Assembly (NCBI GenBank): GCA_963775975.1
Contig: CAVZKX010000002.1
Span: 868,001 to 932,000 of the forward strand
DNA length: 64,000 nucleotides
Reading direction: 5' to 3'
Origin: JANXQG01 sp963775975
Lineage (GTDB): Bacteria > Planctomycetota > Planctomycetia > Pirellulales > Thermoguttaceae
Part shown: positions 8,324 through 17,294 of the stretch, in pieces
How the letters are laid out: every line of letters begins with the position of its first letter
Position numbering within the stretch: the stretch's first letter is position 1
Translations under genes and position numbers: made by a program
Notes under the pieces: model-generated
The model's input: only the letters and a program-made list of their open reading frames with translations
Database searches by the model: none
What the model was told of the DNA's origin: nothing

Positions 8324-11300
8324 TTATTGATCAAGCATCAGCAGCACCTGGCGGATGTACTTGTCCAAGGGAAAATCCGCGTACTTGGAGAGCTGCTTTC
8401 GATCGACTTTCAACTTGCTGACTTCCGTTTCGTCCTTCGAGTCCGCCATCCGGGCGTCGAAGTCGGCAAGCACGGCGGCCGTCGCCTGCCGACCTTGGCT
8501 ATAGAGCTCGACGGCTGGCGGGCCATGCCCGGCAATCGCGGCGTCCAGCCCGGCAAGCGCCTCCCGCAGCGGCAGGGTCGATTCGCCGACGCCGGACGCA
8601 TGTTCGCGCAATTGGCCGGACCAACGGAAAAGGAACTTCGCCTCGGCGGAGTAGGGAACGTCCGGAGCGGACTGCTTTGGCACCTTGGCGATCATGGCAG
8701 TCAGCTCGTTGACGGCCGCCGCGTAGGTGCGCTTGTCCATCCGCAGCCAGGCCAAAGCCGCGTAGGGCAAAATCCGATCGGGCATCTGGGATTTCACCGT
8801 TTGAAAATGCTGCATCGCCTTCTCGCGGCCCTCGCCATCCTTGCGTTTCATCAACAGCAGCCCATAGATCAGCCGCGGTTCGGGTTCGGAACCGGCGGCT
8901 TGCACGGCCTCGCCATACTCCCGCTCCAGCGCGTCGAGGTCGATCTTGGTCTGTCCCGCGTGCTCGGCCATGCGACGGATGGCCGTCTTGGCCGCCTCGG
9001 TCAAGCGCGGCGGGCGGTCGTCCGGCAGAAACAGTTCCGGCGTCTGCTTGCCCTGGCTCCCGGCGGCCATCTCCTTTTGCAAATAGGCGAACAGTTCGGT
9101 CGGCTCGACGCGGGTATCGCGGTTCGCGTCGGCCGCGCCGCCGTAGCCTTCCGCCAGACATTCGGCGAACAGGCCGTGTTGCCGGTCGGCCAGGTCGAGA
9201 CCGCGCTGGCCTTGCTGGCAGCTTGCCAGGGCGGTCACGGTCCTCAACAGGGCTCGGTTTGGCTGGCGCTTCAGCGCCGCGATCATTTCGGCGGAGGAAG
9301 GCTCCGACGCCTGCTCCGTGCCCGTGCCTTCGTGGCTGGCGTCCAGCAAGAGGAGTTTGTCCTTGGCGGGACACTCTTCTATAAGGTCGACAAGCCATTG
9401 CAGCGCGCGGCCGTTGGCCTCCGGCTTGTCGCTGCGAAAATCCTTGGGCGCAAGGTAAACCTGTCCCTTGGCGTTCTTGCTCGCATGACCGGTGAAGTAG
9501 ACGATCAGGCGCGAATCGGCCGGGATCCGCTTGAGGAATTTGGGGATCTCCTGCTCAAGAGTCACGGCGCTGGGATCATTGAACACCTGCAATTGCTCGG
9601 CGGGCACGCGGTAGCGTTTGATCATCGCATCGGCCACGGCCGCGGCGTCGGCCAGCGGGAAGGCGAGCTTGCTGAGCCTCGTATCGTCGTAGTTCTGCAC
9701 GGCAACCACGAGCGCCCAGCGCTGGGGATCGGCCGGCCGCTCCGCTGAAATCAAAGCGGCTGCGATGGCCGACTGGTTCTTGGCGTCGATTGCGCCATGC
9801 TCGATCGTCACCCGGTCGCCGGCCCGGAGCGCGTCGAATGGCACGAGCTCGCCGCCAAGGGAGATCTTGCATTCCGGCCCGACAAGGTAGGTTTTCTGAC
9901 CGCCTTCGCCGGTCACGCTGAGCGAGCGGGGTGGATCGAAGCGAACCTGGGCGACGACCCCCTCGGCCCCCAGCGTCCGCTCGGCGATCACTTCGGAGAT
10001 GTAGGAATCGTGCTTGATCGTCACGCGGTCGCCGCGCTTCAGCGCCGTCGGCTCCGCCTCGGGCCGGCCGTTCACGCTGATCACGTATTGCGATCCGAAG
10101 GGCAGCTTGAGCACCTGCTGTCGGTTATTGACGACGCTGAGCAGCCGTGTGCGGGCGTCAAAGTCGGCGGCCAACGTGCCCTGCAATTCGACTTGCCGCA
10201 AGACTTCGAGCTTGTCGGCCTTGTTGCCGGACGACTCCTGATAATCGTAGTTCACCTTGAGGCGGTCGCCGGAAACCAGCGAGGCGAGCGCGATCGGCTT
10301 GCCCTCGAGCGTCCGCGCGCCGTTCAACAGGATCGGCGTATCGGCAGGAACGAAGATCTTAAGCTGCACGCTGCTGGGCTCGTCGCCGGTCGACATGTCG
10401 AGCATTCGCCCGAGGTCGTCCCTGGCGAGCAGTTTTCCCGTGGCGAATCGGCCCGGCCGCGTGGCATGGATTTCGCGGACGTCGCGATGCGGCGGCTCGG
10501 GGTCGACGGACGTGACAACGTCCACGATATCGTCCTGCTGCAGTTCTTCCAACAGATGCCGCTGCCCGTTGACGTAGATGATGTCGCGGTCTTTGACGAT
10601 GATCCGCTTCACCGCGCCGCCGTCCGACGGCGAAACGCCCAGCTCGTGCCGCGCGGGATAGATGTCGGAGATCGTGCCGTGGATCTGTTCGGCGGCGTGA
10701 ACCGGATTCGGCTTTGGTTTTGGCTTAAGCACCTCGAAGCCGGCCAGGGCCAGCAGCACCGAGAGCAGGCCGCTAACGAGCAAGGAAAGATTGCGGATGC
10801 GCTTCTTCTTGCGGATGGCGGCGGCGGCCACCGCTTCTGCTTCGGCGACCGCGGCGTCGATAAGGCCGTCGGCCAACGGTCCGCCGCTCTGCAAGTCTTG
10901 AAGCGCCTCCGCCGCCGAAGCGTAGCGCTGCGAGCGGTCCTTGGCGATTAGCCGCTGGATGACGTGAGCCAGGTCGTCGGGCACGCCTTCCAGCACGCGC
11001 TGGATGTCGGGCAGCTTGACGTCGGCCGTGGAATGCCACATCATCCAGGCCACCTGCTTGTCGCGGCCGAACGTAGCCAGCGTGGGCAGCAGCGACGCGA
11101 AGTGCTTGCCGGTCATCAGCTCGTAGGCCGTGATGCCGAGCGAGTAGAGGTCGCTCGCTGGACCGACCGCGCCGAACTGGGCCGAGAGCAGCTCGGGGGC
11201 CATGTACTTCGTCGTGCCCTTCAAGAGGCTGCCTTCCTCGTTGCTCGCGCGGCGGGCCAGGCCGAAGTCCCCCAGCTTCACGCGGTTCTGCGCGCCGACG

Positions 11301-11698
11301 AGGATGTTGCTCGGCTTGACGTCGCCGTGGATCACGCGGTTGGAATGCAGGAAGGCCAGGCCGTTGAGACAGTTGATCAATACGGCGCGGAGCTGGTCGA
11401 GGTCCATCGGCTCGCCTTCGGCCGCCGGCTTGAGGCTGCCGCGCATCAACTCAAGGATCAACCAGCCGCGCGGCCGCACCACATCATAGATAGTGAGAAT
11501 GTTCGGGTGCTGTAGCGAAGCCAGGAGCTGGGCCTCTTGCCAATAGCGGGCCAATTGCCGCGGATCGGCCAAGTACTGCGCGTGGATCTGCTTGACCGCC
11601 ACCTCGCGGCCCAATTCGCGATCGCGGGCGCGGCTCACCGTAGCGAACTCCCCCTGGGCGATCGTGTTGAGGATCTCGTAGCGCGGGTCCGACTCCAT
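8324..11698 (-). CDS. Membrane Ser/Thr protein kinase fused to beta-repeat region, pseudo-caspase domain and helical tail
   Basis: A 1124-residue protein. Residues 7-270 are a Hanks-type kinase: Lys36 in VAVKQI, catalytic loop HGDVKPSN (Asp126; HGD rather than HRD) and DFG at 144. A basic stop-transfer sequence and one transmembrane helix lie at 297-323. Residues 338-652 hold four tandem 70-80 residue beta-rich repeats, each ending in a VNG...L..GD.V pattern. Residues 660-860 match the peptidase C14 caspase fold (WALVVAVQNYDD, YFTGHAS with His738), but the catalytic Cys position reads LLLLDASHEG, so Ser788 replaces Cys. The tail is helical and TPR-like. Only 6 bases separate it from the upstream zinc-ribbon gene, so it probably ends the Tad pilus operon. 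Substrates are unknown. Confidence 0.9.
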   Translation of the reverse strand: MESDPRYEILNTIAQGEFATVSRARDRELGREVAVKQIHAQYLADPRQLARYWQEAQLLASLQHPNILTIYDVVRPRGWLILELMRGSLKPAAEGEPMDLDQLRAVLINCLNGLAFLHSNRVIHGDVKPSNILVGAQNRVKLGDFGLARRASNEEGSLLKGTTKYMAPELLSAQFGAVGPASDLYSLGITAYELMTGKHFASLLPTLATFGRDKQVAWMMWHSTADVKLPDIQRVLEGVPDDLAHVIQRLIAKDRSQRYASAAEALQDLQSGGPLADGLIDAAVAEAEAVAAAAIRKKKRIRNLSLLVSGLLSVLLALAGFEVLKPKPKPNPVHAAEQIHGTISDIYPARHELGVSPSDGGAVKRIIVKDRDIIYVNGQRHLLEELQQDDIVDVVTSVDPEPPHRDVREIHATRPGRFATGKLLARDDLGRMLDMSTGDEPSSVQLKIFVPADTPILLNGARTLEGKPIALASLVSGDRLKVNYDYQESSGNKADKLEVLRQVELQGTLAADFDARTRLLSVVNNRQQVLKLPFGSQYVISVNGRPEAEPTALKRGDRVTIKHDSYISEVIAERTLGAEGVVAQVRFDPPRSLSVTGEGGQKTYLVGPECKISLGGELVPFDALRAGDRVTIEHGAIDAKNQSAIAAALISAERPADPQRWALVVAVQNYDDTRLSKLAFPLADAAAVADAMIKRYRVPAEQLQVFNDPSAVTLEQEIPKFLKRIPADSRLIVYFTGHASKNAKGQVYLAPKDFRSDKPEANGRALQWLVDLIEECPAKDKLLLLDASHEGTGTEQASEPSSAEMIAALKRQPNRALLRTVTALASCQQGQRGLDLADRQHGLFAECLAEGYGGAADANRDTRVEPTELFAYLQKEMAAGSQGKQTPELFLPDDRPPRLTEAAKTAIRRMAEHAGQTKIDLDALEREYGEAVQAAGSEPEPRLIYGLLLMKRKDGEGREKAMQHFQTVKSQMPDRILPYAALAWLRMDKRTYAAAVNELTAMIAKVPKQSAPDVPYSAEAKFLFRWSGQLREHASGVGESTLPLREALAGLDAAIAGHGPPAVELYSQGRQATAAVLADFDARMADSKDETEVSKLKVDRKQLSKYADFPLDKYIRQVLLMLDQ

Positions 11699-11704
11699 CG
11701 GCGC

Positions 11705-12578
11705 CTATTCTCCCAAAATCGTAATGATCTTCTTCTCCAGTTCCCGGTCGTCGATGCGGCTGCCGGTGACGCCCTTTCCGAGGTGCTTTCCCGACGATTG
11801 TCCGCCGCCGTGCGCCTCGGTGCGAAGGAGATCGAGGACCTGCCGATAACATTGCCTTTCGGCCTTCAAGTCTTCGCGCGCGCGGGCCTGCCGGGCCTCG
11901 CGCAGGAGCAGTTGGTAGGGGAGCAGCGCGACATGCGACGGATCTCCAAAGTACTGCTCTTCGATTTCCTTCATTGCCCGGGCTTTATCCTGCGTGATCG
12001 CTTCGGAATCACTATTATTGCCGGAAAACATGAAGATGGCGATGGTCATAACCACGGAAAAACCCCACGCCGCGACGAGCACCAACGGCGGTATCGCGCG
12101 CGACTTTCCTTGGCCCTTGGCCTTTTTGTCGAACGTCTTGAAGTTGCAAATTGGGCAATTGGCCGTCCGGGGCGATCTTCAGGCTCGACTCGGCGGCGTC
12201 GGCCGAGACCAGCCGCGCGACCTTGCGCGCCGGCGGCGGCGGCTCGGCCGGACCCGCGGCGGACGCCGGCTCTTGCGGCCGCGTGGGCGCCGGGGCCAAG
12301 GGAGTGACCGACGGAAAGTAGGCCCGTGGCGGCGCCGGCGCTGCCTGGCTGGCGGATGGAGGGACGGCGACCGGGGCCGATTGAGCGGCAGCCACTTGCG
12401 TCAGCGTCAACCCGCTGCTCGATAGACTTACCGAATCGCTGACTGAGGAATCAAGCGGCGAGTCCTTCGAGATCCAAAACCGCCCCTGGCAGCGCGGACA
12501 ATTCGCGTAGCTGCCGGCCAACTTGCTGGGCACGGAAAGCGGCTGCTTACATCGAGGGCATTGGGTCTTGACGGCCAT
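11705..12578 (-). CDS. Zinc-ribbon single-pass membrane protein (one frame change)
   Basis: Not a recognised named family. The first part (from 12578) has a zinc ribbon, CPRCKQPLSV...NCPRCQGRF, followed by a Pro/Ala-rich linker. The frame then closes, while the next frame continues with a second CPIC knuckle (bases 12146-12157), TFDKKAKGQGKSRA, a transmembrane helix (LVLVAAWGFSVVMTIAIFMF) and a charged helical tail ending at 11705. The switch must lie between about 12158 and 12178, and removing one base restores a 290-residue protein; an assembly indel is likely. The N-terminal ribbon resembles the zinc-finger domains placed before Ser/Thr kinase and forkhead-associated genes in planctomycetes. 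It sits between tadC and the kinase gene, suggesting a partner of one of these. Confidence 0.65.
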
Positions 12579-12595
12579 CAGGTTTCGCCTGCTTC

Positions 12596-12649
12596 GTGGG
12601 GCAGATTGCCAATCTGCCGCGTTGACGGCAGATTGGCAATCTGCCCCAC
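12596..12649. repeat. Palindromic element, family A
   Basis: Perfect 23-base arms (12596-12618 and 12627-12649) reading gtggggcagattgccaatct and complement. Fills the gap between tadC and the zinc-ribbon gene. Confidence 0.93.
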
Positions 12650-12650
12650 T

Positions 12651-13595
12651 CTATATCGACATTCCAAATTTGAAGAAGTTTAAAAGGAAAGGCCCAAGTA
12701 TGATCAACACGGTAGCGGCCATCACGAGCACGGCCGGCATGAGCATGTTCACGCCCGCCTCGCCCGCGATCGACTCGGCCCGCTGCGATCGCTTGACGCG
12801 CAGCACGTCGGCCTGGCTGCGGAAGATGCGGGCGAGCGGCGTGCCGAGGTGCTCACCTTGAATGATTGTGCCGATGATGCTCGTGATTTCGTCATCGGCC
12901 AGTCGGTCGCGCATCGCCTGGAAGGCCTCCATGCGGGTTTTGCCGAGGTTCATGTCGGCCAGCACGCGGCCGAACTCTTCGGCAACCGGATGCCCGCGAA
13001 ACTCATCGACCGCCTGGTTCAGGGCGTTGAGGAACGTGGCTCCGGCTTCCATGAGCAGCGTGAGCAAGTCCAACAGATACGGCATGCGGCGCTTGATCTG
13101 TCGCAGCCGCGCGGCGGCCCGCATGGCCAGGCGAAAACGAAGAAAGAGTGCCGTGGCGATTACAGCCAACGGCACGAGCAACATGCCCTGCGAGCCGAAC
13201 ACCCAAAACAACAGATAGATCCAAAGCGGCATGGAACAGAGCGCCAGCAGTTGCATGCGGGCGAGGTACTCCTCCGGCAGCCAAAAGCGCGGCAGCCCCG
13301 CCGCCTGGATCTGCCGGTAAACCTCCGCCAGCCGGTCAACGAAGATGACGCGATTCATGCGCGCGAGCACGCTCACCAGCGGCTGGAAGAGCCGATAGAG
13401 CGGATCGATTCGGCGAAGTTCGTTCATACGGCTGACGTCGTGACGCCATTCGGATCCTTGTGCGAGGTCGTCGCTCTCCAGCACATGGAACACCCACCAC
13501 ACCGCCGCGGCAATCGCCGCGCCGACGATAAGACTCGCAATGACTTGCAGTCCGATCGCGACGGGCAACGCGGCCAAGGGAAGGATTAGTGTCAT
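12651..13595 (-). CDS. tadC: Tad pilus inner-membrane platform protein TadC
   Basis: Type II secretion F-domain protein (PF00482) of 314 residues, a platform subunit of the Tad/Flp pilus machine in the inner membrane. Hydrophobic segments lie near the N-terminus, around residues 125-155 and at the C-terminus (VLVMAATVLIILGPFLLNFF). The F domain carries LLDLLTLLMEAGATFLNALN, LGKTRMEAFQAMRDR and IIGTIIQGEHLGTPL, all typical of TadC. The start lies one base after the tadB stop, so the two are translated together; they form the usual tadB-tadC pair. Confidence 0.9.
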   Translation of the reverse strand: MTLILPLAALPVAIGLQVIASLIVGAAIAAAVWWVFHVLESDDLAQGSEWRHDVSRMNELRRIDPLYRLFQPLVSVLARMNRVIFVDRLAEVYRQIQAAGLPRFWLPEEYLARMQLLALCSMPLWIYLLFWVFGSQGMLLVPLAVIATALFLRFRLAMRAAARLRQIKRRMPYLLDLLTLLMEAGATFLNALNQAVDEFRGHPVAEEFGRVLADMNLGKTRMEAFQAMRDRLADDEITSIIGTIIQGEHLGTPLARIFRSQADVLRVKRSQRAESIAGEAGVNMLMPAVLVMAATVLIILGPFLLNFFKFGMSI

Positions 13596-13596
13596 C

Positions 13597-14454
13597 TCAA
13601 ATATCCGGACTCAGAATTACTCTTGCCCAAAGGTACGCCATGACATTCAGCACCACTGCCGCGGCCAGCAGAACATGTCCCAATGGGTCGGTGAAAAGCC
13701 GCGTCGTGCTTTCGGGATCGACAAAATAGTAGACCACAAGGATGAACGCCGGAGCGATCGCCATGTACACCGCCGACTTGCGGGCCTGGGCAGTTTCCGA
13801 CTGCACCTTCCGCTCCAGCCGCTGCAACTCCAGCACTGACTGGGCGATCCGCTCCACGATCTCGTTCAGCCGGCCACCGCTCTGGTGGCTGGCCATCATC
13901 GCCGCCGCGAAGAGCGCGAAGTTTTCGCTCCGCAGCCGCGCGCGGGCCTCTTGCAGCGTCTGCTCCAGCGGCTTGCCCATGTTGTACTCGCCCATAATCT
14001 GGCGGAACTCGAAATTGATCGGGCTAGGGCACTGCGCGGCCAGAACATCCATCGCCTGCGCCAGCGAAAGGCCGGCGCGCACCGCGTTGGCCAGCATGAC
14101 CATCGCGTCGGCAAGCTGGTCCTCGATCTTCTGCCGCCTGATTTGTGCCATCCGCCGCAGCAGATACCACGGCCCGCAAAGCAAAAACGTCGAAATCAAG
14201 ACGGCAAAAATCGGACTTCCCAGCACGAGCCAGAACATGAGGAAGTTCAGCCCGGTGAGAACCAGCCACGCGATGACGTAGGCATGCAGATTCGTCGTCG
14301 GCGCGCGAAGGCGGCGGAGCTTGTCGGCTAGATCGCGCTCGACAAAGGCCAGCGCTCGCCCGAGCTCATTCTCGGCCGACCAGGCCAGTGTGCCCGCGGC
14401 CGCTCCGACCAGCAGGCAACTCAATGGGGCGAGGATGGGGTTCGTTGTATCCAT
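13597..14454 (-). CDS. tadB: Tad pilus inner-membrane platform protein TadB
   Basis: Second T2SSF-domain protein (285 residues). It begins with a membrane segment (ILAPLSCLLVGAAAGTLAW), has a pair of helices around residues 60-95, then the F domain: QLADAMVMLANAVRAGLSLA, GEYNMGKPLEQTLQEAR and MMASHQSGGRLNEIVERIAQ, and ends with two membrane segments. Order TadA-TadB-TadC on the same strand is the standard Tad arrangement. With TadC it forms the platform through which the ATPase drives pilin assembly. Confidence 0.9.
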   Translation of the reverse strand: MDTTNPILAPLSCLLVGAAAGTLAWSAENELGRALAFVERDLADKLRRLRAPTTNLHAYVIAWLVLTGLNFLMFWLVLGSPIFAVLISTFLLCGPWYLLRRMAQIRRQKIEDQLADAMVMLANAVRAGLSLAQAMDVLAAQCPSPINFEFRQIMGEYNMGKPLEQTLQEARARLRSENFALFAAAMMASHQSGGRLNEIVERIAQSVLELQRLERKVQSETAQARKSAVYMAIAPAFILVVYYFVDPESTTRLFTDPLGHVLLAAAVVLNVMAYLWARVILSPDI

Positions 14455-14464
14455 GTCTTACTTC

Positions 14465-14518
14465 GTGGGGCAGATTGCCAATCTGCCGATTCAATGGCAG
14501 ATTGGCAATCTGCCCCAC
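14465..14518. repeat. Palindromic element, family A
   Basis: Perfect 23-base arms (14465-14487, 14496-14518), the same sequence as the copy at 12596-12649 with a different 8-base loop. It separates the FHA-ATPase gene from tadB. Confidence 0.93.
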
Positions 14519-14524
14519 GTTTGC

Positions 14525-16416
14525 TTAACTCTCCCGGCCGTAAAGGAATTCGATGTCCAACAGATCTTTTTCCACCAGCGAGTCGATGAACGAGGGCAAA
14601 TAGCCCGTCGGTCGCAGTGCAACCCCGTCGCGGAAATTGAAAATATCGAGGATTACGATCTGCTTGTCGTCGGGATCGTAGCGCACGACTTCCGAGATTT
14701 GCGTCACCGCGCGTGAGCCATCGGCCTGGCGGCTGATGTGGACGATCAGGTCCAGCGCCGACGCGATCTGCCGATGGATCGACGTGATGGGCAGGTCGGC
14801 CGCCATGAGCACGAGCACTTCCAATCGCTCGATCACTTCGCGTGAACTGTTGGCGTGGACCGTGGTCATCGAGCCGTCGTGGCCGGTGTTCATGGCCTGG
14901 ATCATGTCCAAGGCTTCGCCGCCGCGGCACTCACCGACGATCATGCGATCCGGCCTCATGCGAAGGGCGTTCTTCACGAGGTCGCGGATCGTGTACTCGC
15001 CCGCCCCTTCGATGTTCGGCGGCTTCGTTTCCAGCGTGACGACGTGCTCTTGGTGCAGTCGCAATTCGGTCGTATCCTCGATCGTGACGATGCGTTCCTT
15101 AAAGGGAATGAAGCTGCTCAGCACGTTGAGCATCGTCGTCTTGCCGGTGCCCGTGCCGCCGCTGACGAGGATGTTCCGCCGCGCGACGACCGCAGGCGCG
15201 CAAAAACGTTGCCGCGGCGCGGCCGATGCTGCCCATCTCCAAGCAGATCGTCCATTGTCAACCGCTGGGCGGGAAACTTGCGGACCGTGAGACACGGTCC
15301 CTTGATGGCCAGCGGCGGAATGATGGCGTTCACGCGCGAGCCGTCGGGCAGCCGGGCATCGACCAGCGGCTGGCTCTTGTCGATCCGCCGTCCCACCTGG
15401 GCCACGATCCGCTCGATGATCGCCTCGGTGACCTTGTCGGAGATGAATCGCCGTCCGCAGCGCTCGATGATGCCGTCGCGCTCGACGTAAATCTGGTTGC
15501 TGCTGACGACCATGATTTCCGTGACCGTCGGCGCCCGTAGCAGGTCTTGCAGCGGGCCGAAGCCGAAGATGATGTCCTTGAGGTCCTTCTTCAGCGTCCG
15601 CAGGATCATGTACTTTCGCAGCTCGAAGTGCAGGTGGGGACGGACGAGGTGAAAGATGTCGTTAAATCCGCTTTCCACGCGATGCACTTGCTGGCTCACG
15701 TCGCGGCACTCGGCCACCTTGAGCCGCTCGCGCATGAATTTCAAGAGGCCGTGAAGTTCGGCCTCGCGCTCCGGCACGAGCGTGGCCGGCAGATCGAACT
15801 CATTGGAGGTGAGCACCGCCAGATCGAAGATCTCGTCCGCGCCGGTCTCCATGATGATCTGGTTGACGAGGTGGTCGCGGAGCGTCAGCCCGGTGATTTC
15901 CTCGATCAGCGGCTCGTTCTCCGGGCCAAAGACATTTAGTTCGCGGCAAACGTCCTCGATGTTGTTTTCCAGGAGCAGGATGCTTTGCGGGTCGTTGCCG
16001 TGGCTGGATTCGAACTGGTAAAGGTCGAGCCGCTCCAGCAGCTTCTGGTGAATCTTCAACTCCAGGTCGGCCATGGTCGAGCGGAGGTGGGCCTCCAATT
16101 CGCTGCGGCTGACGGTGACCGCCTTCTCGGCCTCGAAGGTGAGCGTGTAGGGCCAGATGCGGACTTTCGTGCCGGCCTCGAAGACGCCCGTCTGGCCGCC
16201 GAGCACTTCCTCCTCGCCCACCAGGCAGCTATTCAGGCCGACGTTTTCCAGCACGAGCTTGCCGTTGTTCATTCGCACGACGGCATGTTGCCGCGAGACC
16301 AGCGGGCTCTGCAGGCAGACCGTGTTGGCCTCGTCGCGGCCGATCGTAATCTGGCCGACCGAGACCTCGACCAGATTGCGCCGGCTTTCATTGATCTTGT
16401 TGAACCAGATTTTCAT
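14525..16416 (-). CDS. FHA domain-containing Tad/CpaF-type secretion ATPase (two frame changes)
   Basis: Pilus assembly ATPase with an extra N-terminal phosphothreonine-binding domain. From the ATG at 16416 (MKIWFNKINE), residues 20-100 form an FHA domain: TIGRDEANTV, SPLVSRQHAVV and an LNSCLV turn. A middle region leads into the T2SSE ATPase, with LVDARLPDGSRVNAIIPP, Walker A GGTGTGKTT, Walker B RMIVGECRGGEALDM and TTVHANS. The frame breaks after LTMDDLL near 15235 and again near 15197; between them a third frame reads EMGSIGRAAATFLRAC, exactly as the family requires. Two single extra G residues explain both breaks and restore 629 residues, so assembly errors are likely. The locus also holds an intact paralogue without FHA (23061-24200). 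Confidence 0.88.
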
Positions 16417-16420
16417 ACAA

Positions 16421-16490
16421 TGTATCCGGCACGCTCCGTGTGCCGTTTTCGGGATGCCCGCTTGCGGGCCGCGGCACGGAGTGTGCCGCA
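16421..16490. repeat. Palindromic element, family B (diverged)
   Basis: Inverted repeat with outer arms like tgtatccggcacgctccgtg and an inner gcccgcttgcgggc stem. Relatives at 17731-17785 (in a gene), 21975-22032 and 60300-60356. It lies between the CpaB gene and the FHA-ATPase gene. Confidence 0.8.
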
Positions 16491-16496
16491 GACAAT

Positions 16497-17294
16497 CTAT
16501 TCTTTGCTGTCGATGCTGACTTCGTAGCTGTTCTGACCCATGCCGTGGAGCCGAGTTTCCAGCTTGTTGTAGTTCTCTTCCTCGCGGGGCACGTTCTTGC
16601 TGACGCGAATCATCAACACATTGTCCTGGATCTGCTGTATCTTCGCGGCCTTCATGACCTCCACCGAGTCGAGGCGGTTGCCGATCGCCATGACGACGAA
16701 TGGGCCGATGGGATCGCCCGGTTCCGACGGCATCACGATGGGTTCGGATGCTTCGGGCTTGGGTTCCGTATCGCCGCCCGCCGCCGCGTTTGGATCGGCG
16801 CCGGCCGCCACGGGCGCCGGCTCTTTGACGGCACGCGTCGGCGTGGCCGCGGGCGTCGCATTCCAAAACCGGAACGACACTTTATCGCCGGGATTGATAT
16901 GCGACGTTACGAAGTTGCGCGGCACGGGAACGCAGACGGCTATTTCGCCCTTTCCCAAGGTGAGCTCCTTGTGCGGCGTCTGAATATCGCTGCGAAGCAA
17001 AAGGACGGCCCCATTGCTGCAGTCCAAAGCCCGCCAGACTGGCGCGCCGGTGACGGACTTCAGCGCTTCCCATTTGTAGGCGTATTGCACGAGGTTCCCG
17101 ACGTGGTCTAGCGGAATCTTGACTTCGACGAGGTTGTCTTCCAGCAGCCGCTCGCCGCTGTTGACGCTTTTCTTGACGCCAATGAAGGAGACGGTTTCCA
17201 CCTTCTGCGCTTCGCTGTGAAGGTAAAACAGATTGGCCAGCGCGCCGGCGACTCCCAGCACGACGGCCACGATGATTCCAGTGATACCTTTCAT
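16497..17294 (-). CDS. cpaB: Flp pilus assembly protein CpaB/RcpC-like
   Basis: A 265-residue protein with an N-terminal membrane anchor (GIIVAVVLGVAGALANLFYL) and a SAF/CpaB region: KSVNSGERLLEDNLVEVKIP, GAPVWRALDCSNGAVLLLRS, then a pilus-assembly RcpC-type segment containing PGDKVSFRFWN and DPIGPFVVMAIGNRLDSV. CpaB is periplasmic and supports the outer-membrane secretin of the Tad machine. Its start overlaps the stop of the preceding gene (ATGA), showing translational coupling. No secretin gene is present here, so the partner must be elsewhere. Confidence 0.83.
   Translation of the reverse strand: MKGITGIIVAVVLGVAGALANLFYLHSEAQKVETVSFIGVKKSVNSGERLLEDNLVEVKIPLDHVGNLVQYAYKWEALKSVTGAPVWRALDCSNGAVLLLRSDIQTPHKELTLGKGEIAVCVPVPRNFVTSHINPGDKVSFRFWNATPAATPTRAVKEPAPVAAGADPNAAAGGDTEPKPEASEPIVMPSEPGDPIGPFVVMAIGNRLDSVEVMKAAKIQQIQDNVLMIRVSKNVPREEENYNKLETRLHGMGQNSYEVSIDSKE

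Noticed and set aside
9797..10951. Plus-strand open frame opposite the kinase gene
   Set aside because: Antisense to a well supported kinase; composition typical of high-GC shadow frames.
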